Positions 61,418 to 64,000 of a stretch of DNA of 64,000 bases are shown one piece after another. Below the pieces are notes generated by a model. That model searched no databases, was not told where the DNA came from, and saw nothing but the letters and a program-made list of their open reading frames with translations. The stretch is from Streptomyces netropsis (lineage in GTDB: Bacteria > Actinomycetota > Actinomycetes > Streptomycetales > Streptomycetaceae), in NCBI RefSeq assembly GCF_014203545.1, contig NZ_JACHJG010000005.1:197726-261725 (forward strand), written 5' to 3'. Position numbers and translations under genes: made by a program. Every line of letters begins with the position of its first letter. Position 1 is the first letter of the stretch.

Positions 61418-64000
61418 CTAGGCGGCCGCCGCCGGGGCCAATAACCCCCGTACGTCCGCCGCTTCCGACGAACCGAGCTGCTCGAAGATGGCCAGTGCCT
61501 CCGCCCAGCAGGCGTGGGCGCGGCCCGGCTGGCCCAGGGAGTCGAGGCAGCGGCCGAGGACGGTCAGGACGTTGCCGCGCCGCCACTCCCCGCCGATGCC
61601 GCGCAGCTGCGCCAGGGCCTGCTCCGCGTGGGCCGCCGCCTGGGCGGGCTTGCGGACGGCGAAGTACAGCTCGGCCATCCGGAAGAGCGTCATGCCCTCC
61701 CACAGCCGCTGCCGGTTGTCCCGGAAGACCGGCAGTGCCTCGGTGAGCTGCGCGAGGGCCTCGTCGTACCGCCCGGCGCGGGTCAGGGCCACGCCGTAGG
61801 CGTAGAGGCCGTTGGCGTGCCGCCAGGAGACGTTGATCTCGCGGTAGATGGCGAGCGCCTGCTCGGCGAGGCTGACCGCGGACTGGATGCGGCCCATGTC
61901 CAGGTGCGTCCGGGAGAGGTTGCTGAGCGCGCTGGCCTCGCCGGGGCGGTTGCCGTCGGCGCGGAACGCGTCGAGGGCCTGGCCGATGTAGGCCTCGGCG
62001 TCCTGGTGGCGGTGCTGGTAGATGGCGATGATGCCGCGGTTGTTCGAGGCGTAGCAGCTGGGAATGGGGTCGCCGCAGGCGCGGCCGAGCAGTACGGCGT
62101 GCCGGGCCTGTTCGTCGGCCTGGTCGAACCGGCCCGCCAGGCTGTGCACATGGGTGAGCACGGTCCGCGCGCGCCCTTCCGCCCGCCCGTCGCCCGCGGC
62201 CTGGGTGGCGGCCAGCAGGTCCGTCGCGGCCTGCTCGTACTGACGGGAGTCGGCGCCCGACTCGGCGAGGTCCTTCGCCGCGAGGAGCAGGTCGACGGCG
62301 CGGCGCAGGGTGAGGCCGGCGGTGTTCGCGTGCTGCCGTACGCAGGCGAGCAGGCAGCCGGCCTCGGCGAAGAGCCAGTCGCTCGCCGCTCCCCGGTCCG
62401 TGAACGTCAGGCCCGGGTGCGTGGTGGGCGTGAGGTGGGCGAGGAGCTGGTCGCCGGGGCGCTCGAGGACGTACACGCCGGCCGCCGTGGCCAGGTAGAA
62501 GTCCAGCAGGCGGGACATCGCGGCGTCCCGTTCGGCGGGCGGCTGCTCGTCGCGCTCGGCGCATGCACGCGCGTAGAGGCGCAGGAGGTCGTGGTAGCGG
62601 TAGCGGCCCGGAGCCGCGGATTCGAGGAGCGAGGTGTCGACCAGCGATTCCAGCAGTTCCTCGGTGGCGTCGGGGTCGAGGTCGAGTACGGCGGCCGCGG
62701 CGGCGAGGGAGATGTCGGGGCCGTCGGCGAGGCCGAGGAGGCGGAAGGCGCGGGCCTGGGCGGGCTCCAGCTGGCCGTAGCCGAGCTCGAAGGTGGCCTT
62801 GACCGCGAGGTCGCCGGCCCGGAGCTCGTCCAGCCGGCGGCGCTCGTCGCCGAGCTTGCGGGCCAGGACGGAGACGGTCCAGGTGCGGCGGGCGGCCAGC
62901 CGGGAGGCGGCGATGCGGATGGCGAGCGGCAGGAAGCCGCAGGCGGCGACGACGTCCATGGCGGCGTCGCGCTCGGCGCCCACGCGCTCCGTGCCGACGA
63001 TGCGGGTGAAGAGGACGAGTGCTTCCTCGGGGCTCATCACGTCGAGGTCGACGAGGTGGGCGCCGGCGAGGTCGACCATGCGGCTGCGGCTGGTGACCAG
63101 CGCCGCGCAGCCTTCGGTGCCGGGCAGCAGCGGGCGGACCTGGGCGGCGTCGCGGGCGTTGTCCAGCAGGGCCAGCACCCGGCGTCCGTCGAGGGTGGAG
63201 CGGAAGAGCGCGGAGCGCTCCTCGACGCCGTCCGGAATAGCGGAGTCGGGGATTCCGAGGGCCCGCAGGAAGGAGCCCAGCACGGCCTCCGGCTCGGCGA
63301 CCACGGGCCCGGTGCCCTGGAGGTCCACGTACAGCTGCCCGTCCGGGAAGTGGTGGCGGGCGGCGTGGGCGACGTGCACCGCCAGCGTCGTCTTGCCGAC
63401 GCCGCCGATGCCCGCGACCGCGGAGACCGCCATGACCCGGCCCTCGGCGGTGGCGAGCTGGTCGCTCAGCTCGTGGACGAACGCGGTGCGGCCGGTGAAG
63501 TCGGAGACGGTCGCCGGGAGCTGGGCGGGGCGGACGAAGGTGGGCCCGGCGGTGGGGCGGTCCTCCGCGGTGAAGTGGATGTTGAGGTCGGTGTCGGCCT
63601 GGAGGATGCGCTGCTGGAGTTCGGAGAGCTCGGCGCAGGGGTCGACGCCCAGCTCGTCGGCGAGCAGCCGACGGGTGTCGGCGTAGACCGCGAGGGCCTC
63701 GGCCTGGCGGCCGCTGCGGTAGAGGGCGAGCATCAGTAGCTCGCGCAGCCGCTCGCGCAGCGGGTGCGCGGCGGTCAGGGCGGTCAGCTCGGAGACGGCC
63801 TCGGCGTGGCAGCCGACCTCGAGGTCCAGGTCGAGGCGGGTCTCCAGCAGGGTGAGGCGCCACTCCTCCAGCCGGGTGCGCTGGGTGTCGGCGTACGGGC
63901 CGGACAGGCCCGCGAGCGGCTCGCCGTCCCAGACGTCGAGCGCGTCGTTGATGAGCCGGCGGGCGCCGCAGCGGTCGCCGGCGGCGCGGGCCTTCTCGGC
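61418..64000 (-). CDS. afsR: SARP-family regulator AfsR, N-terminus beyond window
   Basis: The frame is open from the window edge to the stop at 61418 (about 860 residues). Visible parts are the bacterial transcriptional activation domain (LRERLRELLMLALYRSGRQA, EALAVYADTRRLLADELGVD), an NB-ARC ATPase with P-loop GIGGVGKTTLAVHVAHAA and Walker-B-like VLALLDNARDA, an ARC2-like segment, and C-terminal TPR repeats ending EAADVRGLLAPAAAA. The OmpR-type DNA-binding domain lies outside. AfsR is phosphorylated by AfsK and activates afsS. The sequence matches S. coelicolor AfsR along its length. Confidence 0.95.
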   Translation of the reverse strand, partial: AEKARAAGDRCGARRLINDALDVWDGEPLAGLSGPYADTQRTRLEEWRLTLLETRLDLDLEVGCHAEAVSELTALTAAHPLRERLRELLMLALYRSGRQAEALAVYADTRRLLADELGVDPCAELSELQQRILQADTDLNIHFTAEDRPTAGPTFVRPAQLPATVSDFTGRTAFVHELSDQLATAEGRVMAVSAVAGIGGVGKTTLAVHVAHAARHHFPDGQLYVDLQGTGPVVAEPEAVLGSFLRALGIPDSAIPDGVEERSALFRSTLDGRRVLALLDNARDAAQVRPLLPGTEGCAALVTSRSRMVDLAGAHLVDLDVMSPEEALVLFTRIVGTERVGAERDAAMDVVAACGFLPLAIRIAASRLAARRTWTVSVLARKLGDERRRLDELRAGDLAVKATFELGYGQLEPAQARAFRLLGLADGPDISLAAAAAVLDLDPDATEELLESLVDTSLLESAAPGRYRYHDLLRLYARACAERDEQPPAERDAAMSRLLDFYLATAAGVYVLERPGDQLLAHLTPTTHPGLTFTDRGAASDWLFAEAGCLLACVRQHANTAGLTLRRAVDLLLAAKDLAESGADSRQYEQAATDLLAATQAAGDGRAEGRARTVLTHVHSLAGRFDQADEQARHAVLLGRACGDPIPSCYASNNRGIIAIYQHRHQDAEAYIGQALDAFRADGNRPGEASALSNLSRTHLDMGRIQSAVSLAEQALAIYREINVSWRHANGLYAYGVALTRAGRYDEALAQLTEALPVFRDNRQRLWEGMTLFRMAELYFAVRKPAQAAAHAEQALAQLRGIGGEWRRGNVLTVLGRCLDSLGQPGRAHACWAEALAIFEQLGSSEAADVRGLLAPAAAA

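Overview
The window comes from a high-GC actinomycete and is almost certainly a Streptomyces chromosome. The evidence is a third-codon-position GC near saturation, frequent GTG starts, purine-rich ribosome binding sites, and developmental or antibiotic regulators that I recognise on sight: whiD, bldM, afsK, afsS and afsR. I see no rRNA, tRNA, CRISPR array, insertion sequence or prophage. The two end genes, tsaD and afsR, are cut by the window edges.

Region 1 (1-25.4 kb) is conserved core chromosome. It holds tsaD, a THUMP-like methyltransferase, a flavoprotein, a polysaccharide deacetylase lipoprotein, groES-groEL1 behind tandem CIRCE operators, an SDR/MOSC pair with a divergent LysR regulator, whiD, bldM (with a sigma-BldN-type promoter), a SigD-like sigma factor, guaB and guaB3. 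These are followed by an MreB-like protein, a nucleotide-sugar dehydrogenase that lacks its catalytic cysteine, glpD, a serine hydrolase, a receptor Ser/Thr kinase and a giant pseudokinase. The order tsaD-groES-groEL1-whiD-sigD-guaB-guaB3 matches what I recall from Mycobacterium tuberculosis (Rv3419c to Rv3410c).

Region 2 (25.5-50.9 kb, resuming at 55.5-59.8 kb) is an accessory acyl-CoA catabolic island of unknown substrate. It encodes three CoA ligases (two AMP-forming, one NDP-forming), four acyl-CoA dehydrogenases, two enoyl-CoA hydratases, an MFE-type SDR, two thiolase-like lipid-transfer proteins without the thiolase cysteine and two DUF35 partner proteins. It also has an aldehyde dehydrogenase, a zinc alcohol dehydrogenase, an amidohydrolase, a cyclase-family hydrolase, a flavin reductase, a PNPOx-like flavoprotein, a Ddn-like F420 enzyme, an MFS transporter, and AraC- and TetR-family regulators. 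The inventory resembles actinobacterial steroid side-chain degradation, where side chains are removed by beta-oxidation followed by retro-aldol cleavage. A 15-bp palindrome, CTGAY-N5-RTCAG, lies in five divergent intergenic regions of the island and upstream of the flavin reductase (nine sites), and a tenth, degenerate copy overlaps the start codon of the TetR gene. I propose these as one regulon.

Region 3 (51-64 kb) is the AfsK-AfsS-AfsR signalling module: the PQQ-repeat kinase afsK, the tiny afsS (53 aa, not found by long-ORF searches) and the 3' part of afsR. A block of catabolic genes sits between afsK and afsS. A small secreted peptide gene next to afsS carries three DDHTT motifs that echo the three DDHAT motifs of AfsS. 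This pairing, together with the palindrome regulon, is the most unusual content of the window.
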